64,000 nucleotides of DNA from Melioribacter sp. (GCA_023250955.1 JAHEZQ010000012.1:37488-101487), one strand, 5' to 3'. Numbered from the stretch's first letter, positions 56,666-64,000 are shown. Notes: a model not told the origin generated them from the sequence alone. A program made the numbers and translations.

Positions 56666-56958
56666 CTCTGGATCATGAGAGTTCAGGTTCGACCCCTGAC
56701 GGGGCAGCAAGTTTTGAAGTAAAACCTCAAGAACTTGTCTGATTCCTACCATAGTAAAGCTAAATTCTACTGAACACTTATTTAACAGTTATCGAATATC
56801 TATATAACGAAAATATATTCGCACATTAGCTTTGGATCCTTACTAGCTGCAGTAAATAAGTTTAATCTTATATAAAGATTTCATACTGAACATTTCCAAT
56901 CAAATAGATTCTTGATACTAATACTATCCAAATTATTCACAGAAACCCGACCGAGTGA
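56666..56958. repeat. direct repeat copy 2 (middle att junction plus arm D)
   Basis: 293 bp nearly identical to 37998-38289. The first 43 bp are the tRNA-Gln 3' half (anticodon arm to acceptor), not a functional tRNA because no 5' half precedes it. Left flank is arm U, right flank arm D, so the site looks like the junction between two tandem elements. Confidence 0.92.
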
Positions 56959-57478
56959 CAGTCAGCCACTTTTAAGTCATAAAGATATTTGAAACTAATG
57001 GTGTTATGGAGTTTGTTAAATTCGACGAAGAATAAGTTACCCTCTGAATAAAATAATCCTGTTAATAATTTAAACAAATGTGGAATTCCAGTTTTTTCTA
57101 AGGAAGCTGATCACCAGTTGAAGTTGTTTCTTCGATTTGAATAAACAGTGACAGAAATTGAAAAGAGATTAGAGCATGATGAGTTTTCCCTTTTAATTTG
57201 GGAGTTTAAAAATATTGATTTTATAGCGAATTCATTATTTAGTTTGCGGATAGAATTTTGAATAGTGACATGGCAGATAATGTTTCGAATAACCATAAAA
57301 ACAAATTAACGAATACTTTATTCTGAAAATTTATTAATATTATAATAGATTATTTGTGCTAAGTGTTATTAAATTAAAATGATATTATTCGTAAGATGTT
57401 AACAATATTTTCTATTCTAATATACAGAACGACATTAGCTTTTTAAAATAAACTCATATAATTAAGTGATAATAAAAT
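56959..57478. other. non-coding interior of element B
   Basis: No convincing gene in ~520 bp. Short, stop-interrupted plus-strand readings around 57005-57260 (for example from 57147) look like degraded coding sequence, but I cannot identify a parent gene. The last ~100 bp are A/T-rich and probably hold the promoter of the LacI-type gene. Confidence 0.45.
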
Positions 57479-58507
57479 ATGTCTAAAAAACAGATAGTGT
57501 TAAAAGATATCGCTAACAAGTTGAATGTTTCAACAGTTACAGTTTCAAAAGCACTTCGAGATCATCCAGATATTTCATCTGAAACGACGAGGCTTGTTAA
57601 AAAAACAGCTAGCGAATTAGGATACTCATCAAATTTTATGGCTAGAAATCTATCAGCAAGAAGATCTAATACAATTGGTGTTGTAATCCCCAAAATCGCG
57701 CATAATTTTTTTAGTTCAATTGTTGAACATATATATTCGTATGCATTTGATACAAACTATGAAATAATCTTAACCGTATCGCAAGAGAATTCCCTGCGCG
57801 AAAGAAAACATATTCAAACCCTTGTTTCGAATAGAGTTGACGGAATAATCGTTTCTGTTTCGCAGGAGACAAAAGATAATGAAATATTTGAAATGGTTAA
57901 AGCCAAGGGAATTCCATTACTTTTTATGGATCGTCATCATAATATTTCTAATGTTAGTACAGTAACTGTGGATGATAGAAAGGGAGCTTACAAAACAATT
58001 GATCATGCTATTAAATTAGGTTATCGAAAAATAGCTCACTTTGCCGGTTGTAAGAATGTTAATATAGGTTGCGAAAGAGATCTAGGATTTAGGCAAGCAA
58101 TGGTAGATAATGGAATTGAAATTAAACAAGAGTGGATTTTAGAAGGAGGATATGAAGAGAAAAGTGGCTATTCCTCTTTTATGAAATTATATAATCAAAA
58201 AAATCTTCCGGATTTAATTTTTGCTGTGACCTTTCCTGTAGCTCTTGGAGTTTATATGGCGGCACGCGATGTTGGAATTAAAATTCCAGAGGATGTTGAT
58301 TTAATATGTTTCGGAAATTCGGATCTAAGTGATTTAATGGTGCCATCACTAAGCTTTGTCGATCAGCATCCAGAACAAATTGCTACTAAATCATTGCAAA
58401 CTCTGATTGATAACATTGATAACAAAGAAGGATTCAAAGTCCAACATATCGTAATAGATACTGATTTAGTCCTGCGAGGTACTTGTACAAAATACAATAG
58501 GAACTAA
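57479..58507 (+). CDS. LacI-family transcriptional regulator
   Basis: 342 residues. The helix-turn-helix (VLKDIANKLNVSTVTVSKALRDHPDISSETTRLVKKTASELGY) and hinge (NLSARRSNTIGVVIPKI) lead to a periplasmic-binding-protein-like effector domain ending VLRGTC. LacI proteins respond to sugars or nucleosides; PurR and CytR are relatives. No gene it could cotranscribe with lies in element B, so targets may be in element A (for example the minus-strand glycosidase-like gene) or elsewhere. Confidence 0.9.
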   Translation: MSKKQIVLKDIANKLNVSTVTVSKALRDHPDISSETTRLVKKTASELGYSSNFMARNLSARRSNTIGVVIPKIAHNFFSSIVEHIYSYAFDTNYEIILTVSQENSLRERKHIQTLVSNRVDGIIVSVSQETKDNEIFEMVKAKGIPLLFMDRHHNISNVSTVTVDDRKGAYKTIDHAIKLGYRKIAHFAGCKNVNIGCERDLGFRQAMVDNGIEIKQEWILEGGYEEKSGYSSFMKLYNQKNLPDLIFAVTFPVALGVYMAARDVGIKIPEDVDLICFGNSDLSDLMVPSLSFVDQHPEQIATKSLQTLIDNIDNKEGFKVQHIVIDTDLVLRGTCTKYNRN

Positions 58508-58553
58508 TTTGGAAAATAATTATAAAACGAGAATGTATTAAATTAGTCCCAAC

Positions 58554-58622
58554 TACTGTACATTTACATTTAATTAATAATTTGGTTCAGTATTTAATTT
58601 ACTATACTAAAACCTGCTCTTT
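58554..58622. repeat. arm U copy 2 (right end of element B)
   Basis: Gap-free, slightly diverged copy of 56597-56665, directly left of the third tRNA-3' core. Confidence 0.85.
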
Positions 58623-58665
58623 CTCTGTATCATGAAAGTTCAGGTTCGGCCTCTGACAGGGCAGC
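58623..58665. repeat. third, diverged copy of the tRNA-Gln 3' end (attR)
   Basis: 43 bp aligning to 56666-56708 with five mismatches, so it can no longer form the tRNA T and acceptor stems perfectly. Its right flank is unrelated to arm D and holds a terminator, as expected for the original chromosomal side. Confidence 0.85.
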
Positions 58666-58671
58666 GAAATT

Positions 58672-58710
58672 AAGTCTTGTAATTGAATAAGTTGCAAGAC
58701 TTTTTTATTG
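58672..58710 (+). terminator. rho-independent terminator, probably the original tRNA-Gln terminator
   Basis: AAGTCTTG (58672-58679) pairs with CAAGACTT (58695-58702), extended by a few weaker pairs, followed by a T run. It directly follows the third tRNA-3' copy, as a tRNA terminator would. Confidence 0.75.
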
Positions 58711-58781
58711 ATGATTATAGAATTGATTTTATTTGTTTAACACACTATTTATCTTAATGATCATTTTATTTAAATAAATAG

Positions 58782-59879
58782 ATGACGAAGATTAAATTAT
58801 ATAACATCATAACTTCTTACAATTCAATAATCATTATTATAATCCTTCTTGCGGTAGTATATGCCCCAACTTTTTCCCAGAATAAAATTAGATGTGCTTA
58901 TTGCAAACAAGAAGTAAATAATAAATATATTCTTGTAGATGGTAAAGCTTATCATCCCGAACACTTTATATGTATGGAATGTAATAAACAAATAATTGGT
59001 AATTTTATGAGAAAAGACGGGAACTATTATCACCCCGAATGTTATATACAAGTTGAAAGGTTAATTTGTGATTATTGTAAAAAGGCCCTCAATGAAGAAT
59101 ATATTGTAAATGAAAACAAAAAATATCATAAATCATGTTATGAAAATTATATTCTTCCTAAGTGTGCAGTATGTAGTATGCCATTAAAAGGGGAGTATTA
59201 TGAAGATATTTATCAAAATAAATATCATCCCTACCATAAAAACGAATTGCACCAATGTGATTGTTGTAATAGAATTATTTGTCAATCCTTGACTAATGGT
59301 GGCCAAGATTATTCAGATGGCCGACATATTTGTAATAAATGTTATGCAACAGCAGTCTTTGACCAAAAGCAGTTGGAAAAACTGATGGTTAAAGTTTCCG
59401 AACGTCTATCAAGTATAGGTATAACATTTAATTTAAGGAATATTAAAATTGTTGGTGTTGATAGAAATGTTCTCAGAAATAAAGCAAAGAACTATAATGA
59501 AAACACTCAAGGTTATTGTGACTCTGAATCGTTGAATAAGTACATTGATAATAAATTAGTTAATCAAGCGACATATCATACTATTTATGTATTAAATGGA
59601 ATGTCTTCTATTGTAGTAGAATCGATCATCGCTCATGAACTAATGCATTCATGGATTTATGAAAATACCAAGAATAATTTTCCTCAAAAGATAAATGAAG
59701 GAAGTTGTAATTATGCATCGTACATGTATTTGAAATCGCTAAATCAATATTCTGCTTTGGAACAAATTAAGTTACTTGAAACTGATCCTGATACAATTTA
59801 TGGGAAGGGATTTTTAGAGATTCGTCAGAGATTTGAAAATAAATCAGTATATGATTTCCTAGCTTTTCTTAGATACTAA
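58782..59879 (+). CDS. exported LIM-domain protein with DA1-like HExxH peptidase domain
   Basis: 365 residues. A hydrophobic signal (about 15-33, ending TFSQ) indicates export. Two LIM-type zinc fingers follow: C38/C41/H58/H61 with C64/C67/H84/C87, and C96/C99/H116/C119 with C128/C131/H149/H152. More cysteines lie at 159-167 and 184-187. The C-terminal domain has IAHELMHSW (H285, E286, H289) and KINEGSCNYASY, whose E306 is the likely third ligand, as in the plant DA1 peptidase. LIM plus DA1 peptidase is best known from plants; bacterial relatives exist. No partner gene is evident. It lies just right of the att site. Confidence 0.85.
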   Translation: MTKIKLYNIITSYNSIIIIIILLAVVYAPTFSQNKIRCAYCKQEVNNKYILVDGKAYHPEHFICMECNKQIIGNFMRKDGNYYHPECYIQVERLICDYCKKALNEEYIVNENKKYHKSCYENYILPKCAVCSMPLKGEYYEDIYQNKYHPYHKNELHQCDCCNRIICQSLTNGGQDYSDGRHICNKCYATAVFDQKQLEKLMVKVSERLSSIGITFNLRNIKIVGVDRNVLRNKAKNYNENTQGYCDSESLNKYIDNKLVNQATYHTIYVLNGMSSIVVESIIAHELMHSWIYENTKNNFPQKINEGSCNYASYMYLKSLNQYSALEQIKLLETDPDTIYGKGFLEIRQRFENKSVYDFLAFLRY

Positions 59880-59977
59880 TTTGAATTATTTCTTTTAAGG
59901 AATATAAAAAAATAATTCTGCATTTTTAATTGCTAAAACTCCCCACTGTTTTTCTATAACAATCAGATTTTACTATA

Positions 59978-59991
59978 CCGTAGTTCTACTG
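59978..59991. promoter_or_regulatory. regulator site 1 (CCGTAGTTCTACTG)
   Basis: Near-perfect inverted repeat CCGTAG-TT-CTACTG upstream of the receiver gene. The same motif recurs at 60095, 63258 and 63376. Confidence 0.55.
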
Positions 59992-60094
59992 TAAAATATC
60001 TATTAAACCACTATTAACATCTTGTAAAGTACTCGAAATAACCGATTTTCTCATTTTCCCAGCTGAATGCTTTATTAAACCTTTAAAAGAATTA

Positions 60095-60108
60095 CAGTAG
60101 TTCTACTG
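60095..60108. promoter_or_regulatory. regulator site 2 (CAGTAGTTCTACTG)
   Basis: Perfect 6-2-6 inverted repeat, about 90 bp before the receiver gene start and 117 bp from site 1. Confidence 0.6.
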
Positions 60109-60198
60109 GGATTAGGAGATTGAAGGCTTTGTAAATTTATTATATATGAATCAAAACACAAAAGTAATTTATATATAAATTCTAATGAAAATTATTTT

Positions 60199-60624
60199 AT
60201 GATAAATGAACTTAATTCCTTACCAAAAATATTAATTGTTGAAGACGATTTAGAAAATCAAAAATTTTTATTTTATTTCCTAAAAAAACATTTTAAAATT
60301 GATATTTGTGATTCAGCAGAAATGTGTTATGACTTATTATTCAAGGAACGATCAGAAATTATATTAATGGATATTTCCATTAAAGGTTACAAAAATGGAT
60401 TAGATTTAACCAAAGAACTTAAAAGTCATCCCCTGTTCTCAAAAATCCCCATAGTTTGTTACACTGCTCATGCATATAATGAAGATAGAATAAATTCTAT
60501 TGACGCCGGTTGTGATGCGTATATCAGCAAACCAACAAATTATAATATACTGCTTAATACACTTTTAAGGTTGATCAAAGAATCAAATGAAAATAAGCAT
60601 TTATCAATATTTGACCATAATTAG
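60199..60624 (+). CDS. stand-alone response-regulator receiver
   Basis: 141 residues, a single CheY-like receiver. Acidic pocket E15-D16-D17, phospho-acceptor D58 (MDIS), T89 and K111 (SKPTN) are all present. No output domain, so it acts by protein contact or as a phosphate sink. It lies upstream of a histidine kinase and a LuxR-type regulator on the same strand, separated from the kinase by 176 bp. Confidence 0.88.
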   Translation: MINELNSLPKILIVEDDLENQKFLFYFLKKHFKIDICDSAEMCYDLLFKERSEIILMDISIKGYKNGLDLTKELKSHPLFSKIPIVCYTAHAYNEDRINSIDAGCDAYISKPTNYNILLNTLLRLIKESNENKHLSIFDHN

Positions 60625-60728
60625 CTAACTCTATTACTAAAAAAGTACTACGCATTCTCAATATTTTTCATTATAGATAATTTAGGGTTGGATTTATTTG
60701 CATATAACTATTAGTTTATTAGAAGAAT

Positions 60729-60742
60729 GTCATTGAAATGAC
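60729..60742. promoter_or_regulatory. inverted repeat upstream of the histidine kinase gene
   Basis: GTCATT-GA-AATGAC, a perfect 6-2-6 palindrome about 60 bp before the kinase start; a possible operator, different in sequence from the CTACTG sites. Confidence 0.35.
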
Positions 60743-60800
60743 TTAAGAAGGAATATGATATTGTTTTATCGAAGTTCTTATATGTTGGATTGAAACCACT

Positions 60801-61952
60801 ATGAATAATTTGGATAATTATATTAATCAATTCTTAACCTTTGAAAATCCATTATTCTTTGCTTTGATATTAAGCGTAAGTATTATAGGTGTAATTATTT
60901 TAATTTTTTATAAAGTAGTTCTTCCGCTTCAAAAAAAATTCATTACTGAAAACCAAAGATTTTTATTAGAGAAAGCGGAATTAATGGCTCTCTTTGCAGA
61001 AATGGATCCGGAACCCTTAATTAGAACTGATACATCAGGAAATATTATTCAAACAAATGATGCATCAAGAAAAATATTTTTCAATATTGAAGAAAAAGAA
61101 ATTAAGATTAATGAAATATTACCATCACTCAAAAATAGGTCTGTTAACGATACATTTATAGAAAATATCAATGGGAAAATTTTCTCAGTTATTGCAAAAG
61201 AATATCCTCAATTAGGTTTTACAAATTTTTATCTCCATGACATATCTCAATTAAAAAAATATGAGTCAGCTCTCGAGAACTACAAGAATAGATTAAAAAA
61301 TTTCGCTGATAAACTTGATAAAGATTATGATGAATTGAAGAAGTCAATTGCTGCCGAATTACATGATGACATAGGGCAAAAGTTAATAATGATTAAATTA
61401 AAATTGTCCAACCTTGAAGATTACGAAAAGGATCTAATCCAAACCGATCTAGAGGCCGTTTATCAAAGAGTAAGAGAATTATCAAGAACATTAAAATTAT
61501 CTGAGGTTACAAACTTAGGTCTTAAAATTAGTATTCAGAGCTTAGTAAATTATGTATCGGAAAGTTCTAAGATCAATGGATCATTTGAATTTCTCGGTAA
61601 AGAAGAAAAACTCAGTCCTGAATTGGAAATATGTATATATCGTGTTATTCAGGAATCATTGAATAATATTATTAAACATTCCAAAGCAGATGAATTCTCT
61701 GTGCAGTTAGAGCTAAATGAAAAATTTGTTAATATTATTATCTCAGATAATGGGGTAGGTATTCAAGAAGAATACTTTGATGCTAATGAGTCTAAAAGTA
61801 CAGGGACAGGTCTTTTTAGTATCAAGGAAAGAATTGAGAAATTACACGGAAAATTAAAAATAAATTCGAATCAAAATGAGGGGACGGTACTAGTTATTAA
61901 ACTTCCTAAAGAAGGCGCTGTTCATGCGAAAAATAAGATTGCTGTTAGCTGA
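60801..61952 (+). CDS. PAS-containing sensor histidine kinase, HisKA_3 type
   Basis: 383 residues. One membrane helix (about 19-41), a PAS-like domain (about 60-150: RTDTSGNIIQTNDASRKIF), a coiled linker, the HisKA_3 dimerisation motif AAELHDDIGQKL with H188, and an HATPase domain (DNGVGIQEEYF, GTGLFSIKERIEKLHG). This kinase class pairs with LuxR/NarL-type regulators. The regulator gene overlaps its 3' end by 29 bp. Confidence 0.92.
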   Translation: MNNLDNYINQFLTFENPLFFALILSVSIIGVIILIFYKVVLPLQKKFITENQRFLLEKAELMALFAEMDPEPLIRTDTSGNIIQTNDASRKIFFNIEEKEIKINEILPSLKNRSVNDTFIENINGKIFSVIAKEYPQLGFTNFYLHDISQLKKYESALENYKNRLKNFADKLDKDYDELKKSIAAELHDDIGQKLIMIKLKLSNLEDYEKDLIQTDLEAVYQRVRELSRTLKLSEVTNLGLKISIQSLVNYVSESSKINGSFEFLGKEEKLSPELEICIYRVIQESLNNIIKHSKADEFSVQLELNEKFVNIIISDNGVGIQEEYFDANESKSTGTGLFSIKERIEKLHGKLKINSNQNEGTVLVIKLPKEGAVHAKNKIAVS

Positions 61953-62607
61953 TGATCATAATATTCTAAGACAGGGATTGATAAATATATTAGAAAAATA
62001 TGATGACTTCTGTGTTGTTGCCGAGGCTGAAGATGGATATAGTATGATAAATAAATATTTCAGTTTTAATCCTGATGTAGTTTTATGTGATATTGAAATG
62101 CCCGGAATGAACGGTCTTGAGGCAGCACAAGAAATATTGGTACGAGATAAAAATGCAAAGATCATTTTTTTATCTATGCACAATACTGATGAATATATTT
62201 ATAAGATCCTTCAAATTAATGCTTACGGTTTAATTCCTAAAGAAATAATTAAAAATGAATTAATCGCCTCTATTAGAGCTGTGGCCAAAGGTGAAAAATA
62301 TTTTATGGGCAAGTCAGAACAAGAAGTTGAAAAGATTAAAGCAAGATTCAGCAATTTGAAAGGAGTATATGAAAGCAAAAAATCGTTAAACTTAAACTCA
62401 TTGGAGGAAAAAATTTTGTTACTAGTAGCTGAAGGTAAAACAAGTCAGGAGATTGCAGATATTTTACATAAAGCGAAGCGGACAATTGATTCTTCAAGAG
62501 CAATTATTATGGATAAATTAGATCTTGCAACCTTACCACAGCTTATTAAGTATGCTGTACAATATTCTTTTTCTAGAAAAACCGGTGATGTCATTGAAAA
62601 GAAGTAA
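61924..62607 (+). CDS. LuxR/NarL-type response regulator
   Basis: 227 residues. Receiver with D56 phospho-acceptor (CDIEMPGMNG) and a C-terminal LuxR helix-turn-helix (LNSLEEKILLLVAEGKTSQEIADILHKAKRTIDSSRAIIMDKL). It overlaps the kinase gene by 29 bp and is its cognate partner. NarL-type proteins bind short inverted repeats, so the CTACTG sites on both sides of this cluster are candidate targets. Confidence 0.92.
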   Translation: MRKIRLLLADDHNILRQGLINILEKYDDFCVVAEAEDGYSMINKYFSFNPDVVLCDIEMPGMNGLEAAQEILVRDKNAKIIFLSMHNTDEYIYKILQINAYGLIPKEIIKNELIASIRAVAKGEKYFMGKSEQEVEKIKARFSNLKGVYESKKSLNLNSLEEKILLLVAEGKTSQEIADILHKAKRTIDSSRAIIMDKLDLATLPQLIKYAVQYSFSRKTGDVIEKK

Positions 62608-62625
62608 ATATATATCAGCAAAATC

Positions 62626-63195
62626 ATGAAAGCCCATCATTTAATAATGTATCTATCAGCTCTAATTTGGTTGTTCCCGCCAATTAAGCAACACAAAACA
62701 CAATACTTCACTTTTTTTTTGATATTAGCTATTTTCGATCCAATTTTATATACAATGTATTTAATTTTTAGATTGCAAACATTAAAATTTTATCCGCTAA
62801 TTACTTTTTTGATTATCATTTCTTTAAGTAGCATAAAAAATAAATTATTGTGGTTGGCATCTTTTGTAGTAATTATTATTCTAACTTATGTATATCAAAA
62901 CGACACAAAGAATCTTTATTATTTATGTATAATTTTATTGTCAGTTGTATTATTTCTGATAATTAATAAACTAATGCTAATGATAATTCAACACAAAGTT
63001 TTGAATGTGTTTCTCAGTTTGTTATTAGTTTATGCATTAATTAATGAACTTAAATTTATAGCTATAGCACTAAATCTATATCAAGGAGTCACTAGTTTTT
63101 ACTTAGCTTCATTTACACAATTATTTTTCGGAATTTCTTTTTCTTTTATAACAATTAATACAAAAAATTTTCCTGTCCCTTCAAAATTATCATAA
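62626..63195 (+). CDS. polytopic membrane protein, unknown
   Basis: 189 residues, very hydrophobic, about six membrane helices with short basic loops. It has no recognisable motif. It follows the regulator gene by 18 bp and is probably co-transcribed with the kinase and regulator, so it may sense or respond with them. Confidence 0.62.
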   Translation: MKAHHLIMYLSALIWLFPPIKQHKTQYFTFFLILAIFDPILYTMYLIFRLQTLKFYPLITFLIIISLSSIKNKLLWLASFVVIIILTYVYQNDTKNLYYLCIILLSVVLFLIINKLMLMIIQHKVLNVFLSLLLVYALINELKFIAIALNLYQGVTSFYLASFTQLFFGISFSFITINTKNFPVPSKLS

Positions 63196-63257
63196 TATTT
63201 AATTCCATCTTTATAGCTAACATTTTAAAATATTTTTTTAATTATTGATCAACCTTA

Positions 63258-63271
63258 CCGTAATTATACTG
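63258..63271. promoter_or_regulatory. regulator site 3 (CCGTAATTATACTG)
   Basis: Matches the CNGTANTTNTACTG pattern of sites 1 and 2; downstream of the membrane-protein gene. Confidence 0.5.
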
Positions 63272-63375
63272 TATTTTATGAATGATTGTATTTGAAACCC
63301 CAGCGAGTTTAGTTGAATTATGTAAAATTCTGCAATAAATAGAAACACTATATATCCGATTTATTGAAAAATTTA

Positions 63376-63389
63376 CTGTAGTTATACTG
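63376..63389. promoter_or_regulatory. regulator site 4 (CTGTAGTTATACTG)
   Basis: Same pattern, 118 bp after site 3, the spacing seen between sites 1 and 2. It lies about 220 bp before the aldo/keto reductase start. Confidence 0.5.
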
Positions 63390-63608
63390 ATGTAATTTTA
63401 CTCATTCATATTTACATTCATATAGGAAATAAACATCAGTAAAGTTCAAATCTAATATCCGCTCACATATAATATCTTACCCCAGAGGGGGGGCGGGGTG
63501 GATATTTTACACCACCAAATTCATTTCTTTCAAATCTTAATGCTTTGATAAATAGAATTTTGAAAAATCTTATATTCGATATTAAAATTAATAAATAAGT
63601 ATAAATCT

Positions 63609-64000
63609 ATGCAGAAAAGACAATTAGGTAAAAATGGACCCGAACTTACAAATATTGGTTTTGGTGCATGGGCGATTGGCGGCCCTTGGCAATTCGGTTG
63701 GGGAAAAGTTGATGATAATGTTTCAATCAAGGCAATTCGTGCAGCATTTGATAACGGAATTAATTGGATTGATACCTCTGCTGTTTATGGGTTTGGTCAT
63801 TCCGAAGAAGTGGTCGGTAATGCCGTAAAGGGAATACGTGCAAAAGTTTTTATTGCTACAAAATGCGGATTGGTAAATGATGGTTCTGGTAATGCAATTA
63901 ATAATCTTGATCCAAAAAGTATAAGAAATGAAATTGAAGAGAGCTTAAAACGTCTTCAAACCGATTTTATTGATCTTTATCAAATTCATAAACCGGATCC
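63609..64000 (+). CDS. aldo/keto reductase, 3' end missing
   Basis: The first 130 residues of an aldo/keto reductase. ATG at 63609. The (beta/alpha)8 barrel start LGKNGPELTNIGFGAWAIGG is followed by the catalytic set D55 (WIDTSAVYG), Y60 and K85 (IATKCG), with H127 in LYQIHKPD completing the tetrad. It reduces aldehydes or ketones with NADPH; the substrate is unknown. The gene runs past the window edge. Confidence 0.88.
   Translation, partial: MQKRQLGKNGPELTNIGFGAWAIGGPWQFGWGKVDDNVSIKAIRAAFDNGINWIDTSAVYGFGHSEEVVGNAVKGIRAKVFIATKCGLVNDGSGNAINNLDPKSIRNEIEESLKRLQTDFIDLYQIHKPD

Larger units (their letters stand above)
37998..56708. mobile_element. genomic island A, about 18.7 kb, in tRNA-Gln
   Basis: The island runs from the tRNA-Gln 3' end to the second tRNA-3' fragment. 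Cargo is metabolic: corrinoid/nucleoside uptake and processing genes, mostly on the plus strand. No integrase, excisionase, relaxase or transposase is recognisable, so it may be immobile, moved in trans, or have lost its integrase. The left end begins with arm D and the right end is arm U (56597-56665). Confidence 0.78.
56666..58665. mobile_element. element B, about 2 kb, tandem to the island
   Basis: It is bounded by the middle tRNA-3' copy with arm D on the left and by arm U with the third tRNA-3' copy on the right, the same end order as element A. It holds a LacI-type regulator and non-coding sequence only. It may be a deletion remnant of a second element or a regulator cassette. Confidence 0.65.
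59880..60198. other. intergenic region with a pair of near-palindromes
   Basis: No gene is seen. It contains two 14-bp sites (59978-59991 and 60095-60108) whose starts are 117 bp apart, listed separately, and A/T-rich sequence before the receiver gene. Confidence 0.6.
63196..63608. other. intergenic region with regulator sites and a G-rich tract
   Basis: No gene is seen. It holds two 14-bp sites (63258-63271 and 63376-63389), whose starts are 118 bp apart, and a G-rich tract at 63487-63501 of seven, four and two Gs, before the aldo/keto reductase gene. Confidence 0.6.

Noticed and set aside
56666..56708. A second tRNA-Gln gene
   Set aside because: Only the anticodon arm, T arm and acceptor 3' strand are present; the 5' half is replaced by arm U, so it is an att fragment.
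57111..57296. 61-residue minus-strand ORF in element B
   Set aside because: No SD, no family resemblance and composition like random A/T-rich DNA.

Overview
The window is low-GC (about one third G+C), densely packed bacterial DNA with short intergenic gaps and many TAATG/ATGA-type overlaps. Gene content fits a Gram-negative of the Bacteroidota/Chlorobiota group, most likely Ignavibacteria-like: a LysW-type (LysY/LysZ/LysJ) amino-acid cluster, several TonB-dependent receptors, an ExbB-ExbD-TonB operon, secreted M28 and TPR proteins, and a PTPS-FolE-SDR pterin operon. The assignment is inference; there is no rRNA or other phylogenetic marker here.

Left part (1-37.9 kb, core-like): end of a LysW-linked arginine/lysine operon (1-4015); nuoA-F (4149-8621) closed by a terminator; a TonB receptor with a small membrane protein; a minus-strand block of M28 peptidase, MBL hydrolase, FeoB, FeoA and Fur; dodecin and two peroxiredoxins; a probable tetrahydropterin operon (PTPS, FolE, SDR); an ECF sigma/anti-sigma module flanked by two Spy-like periplasmic proteins; tRNA-Leu(GAG); a DUF92 protein; a six-gene envelope operon (TPR, outer-membrane barrel, HU/SPOR protein, ExbB, ExbD, TonB); four minus-strand envelope genes; and a 12-repeat lipoprotein.

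Middle (38.0-58.7 kb, accessory): tRNA-Gln(CTG) at 37967-38039 is the insertion site of an island. Its 3' end plus the following ~250 bp (37998-38289) recurs almost unchanged at 56666-56958, and a diverged third copy of the tRNA 3' end lies at 58623-58665. The arms show attL, a middle junction and attR of two tandem elements that share their ends. Element A (~18.7 kb) carries a BtuF-like lipoprotein, a GntR regulator, an ECF transporter, a PurM-like kinase candidate (CblS-like), an ADP-ribosylglycohydrolase homologue, a PHP metallohydrolase, two BtuB-like TonB receptors, an SAH-hydrolase homologue, a CNT nucleoside transporter, adenosine deaminase and a toroid glycosidase-like protein. I read it as a salvage island for corrinoids or their lower-ligand nucleosides plus adenosine nucleosides. 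Element B (~2 kb) carries only a LacI-type regulator. No integrase is visible.

Right part (58.7-64 kb): a secreted LIM-domain protein with a DA1-like HExxH peptidase domain, a stand-alone receiver, a histidine kinase with a LuxR-type response regulator, a small membrane protein, and the start of an aldo/keto reductase. Two intergenic regions around the two-component genes each hold a pair of 14-bp near-palindromes 117-118 bp apart, a likely regulator site.
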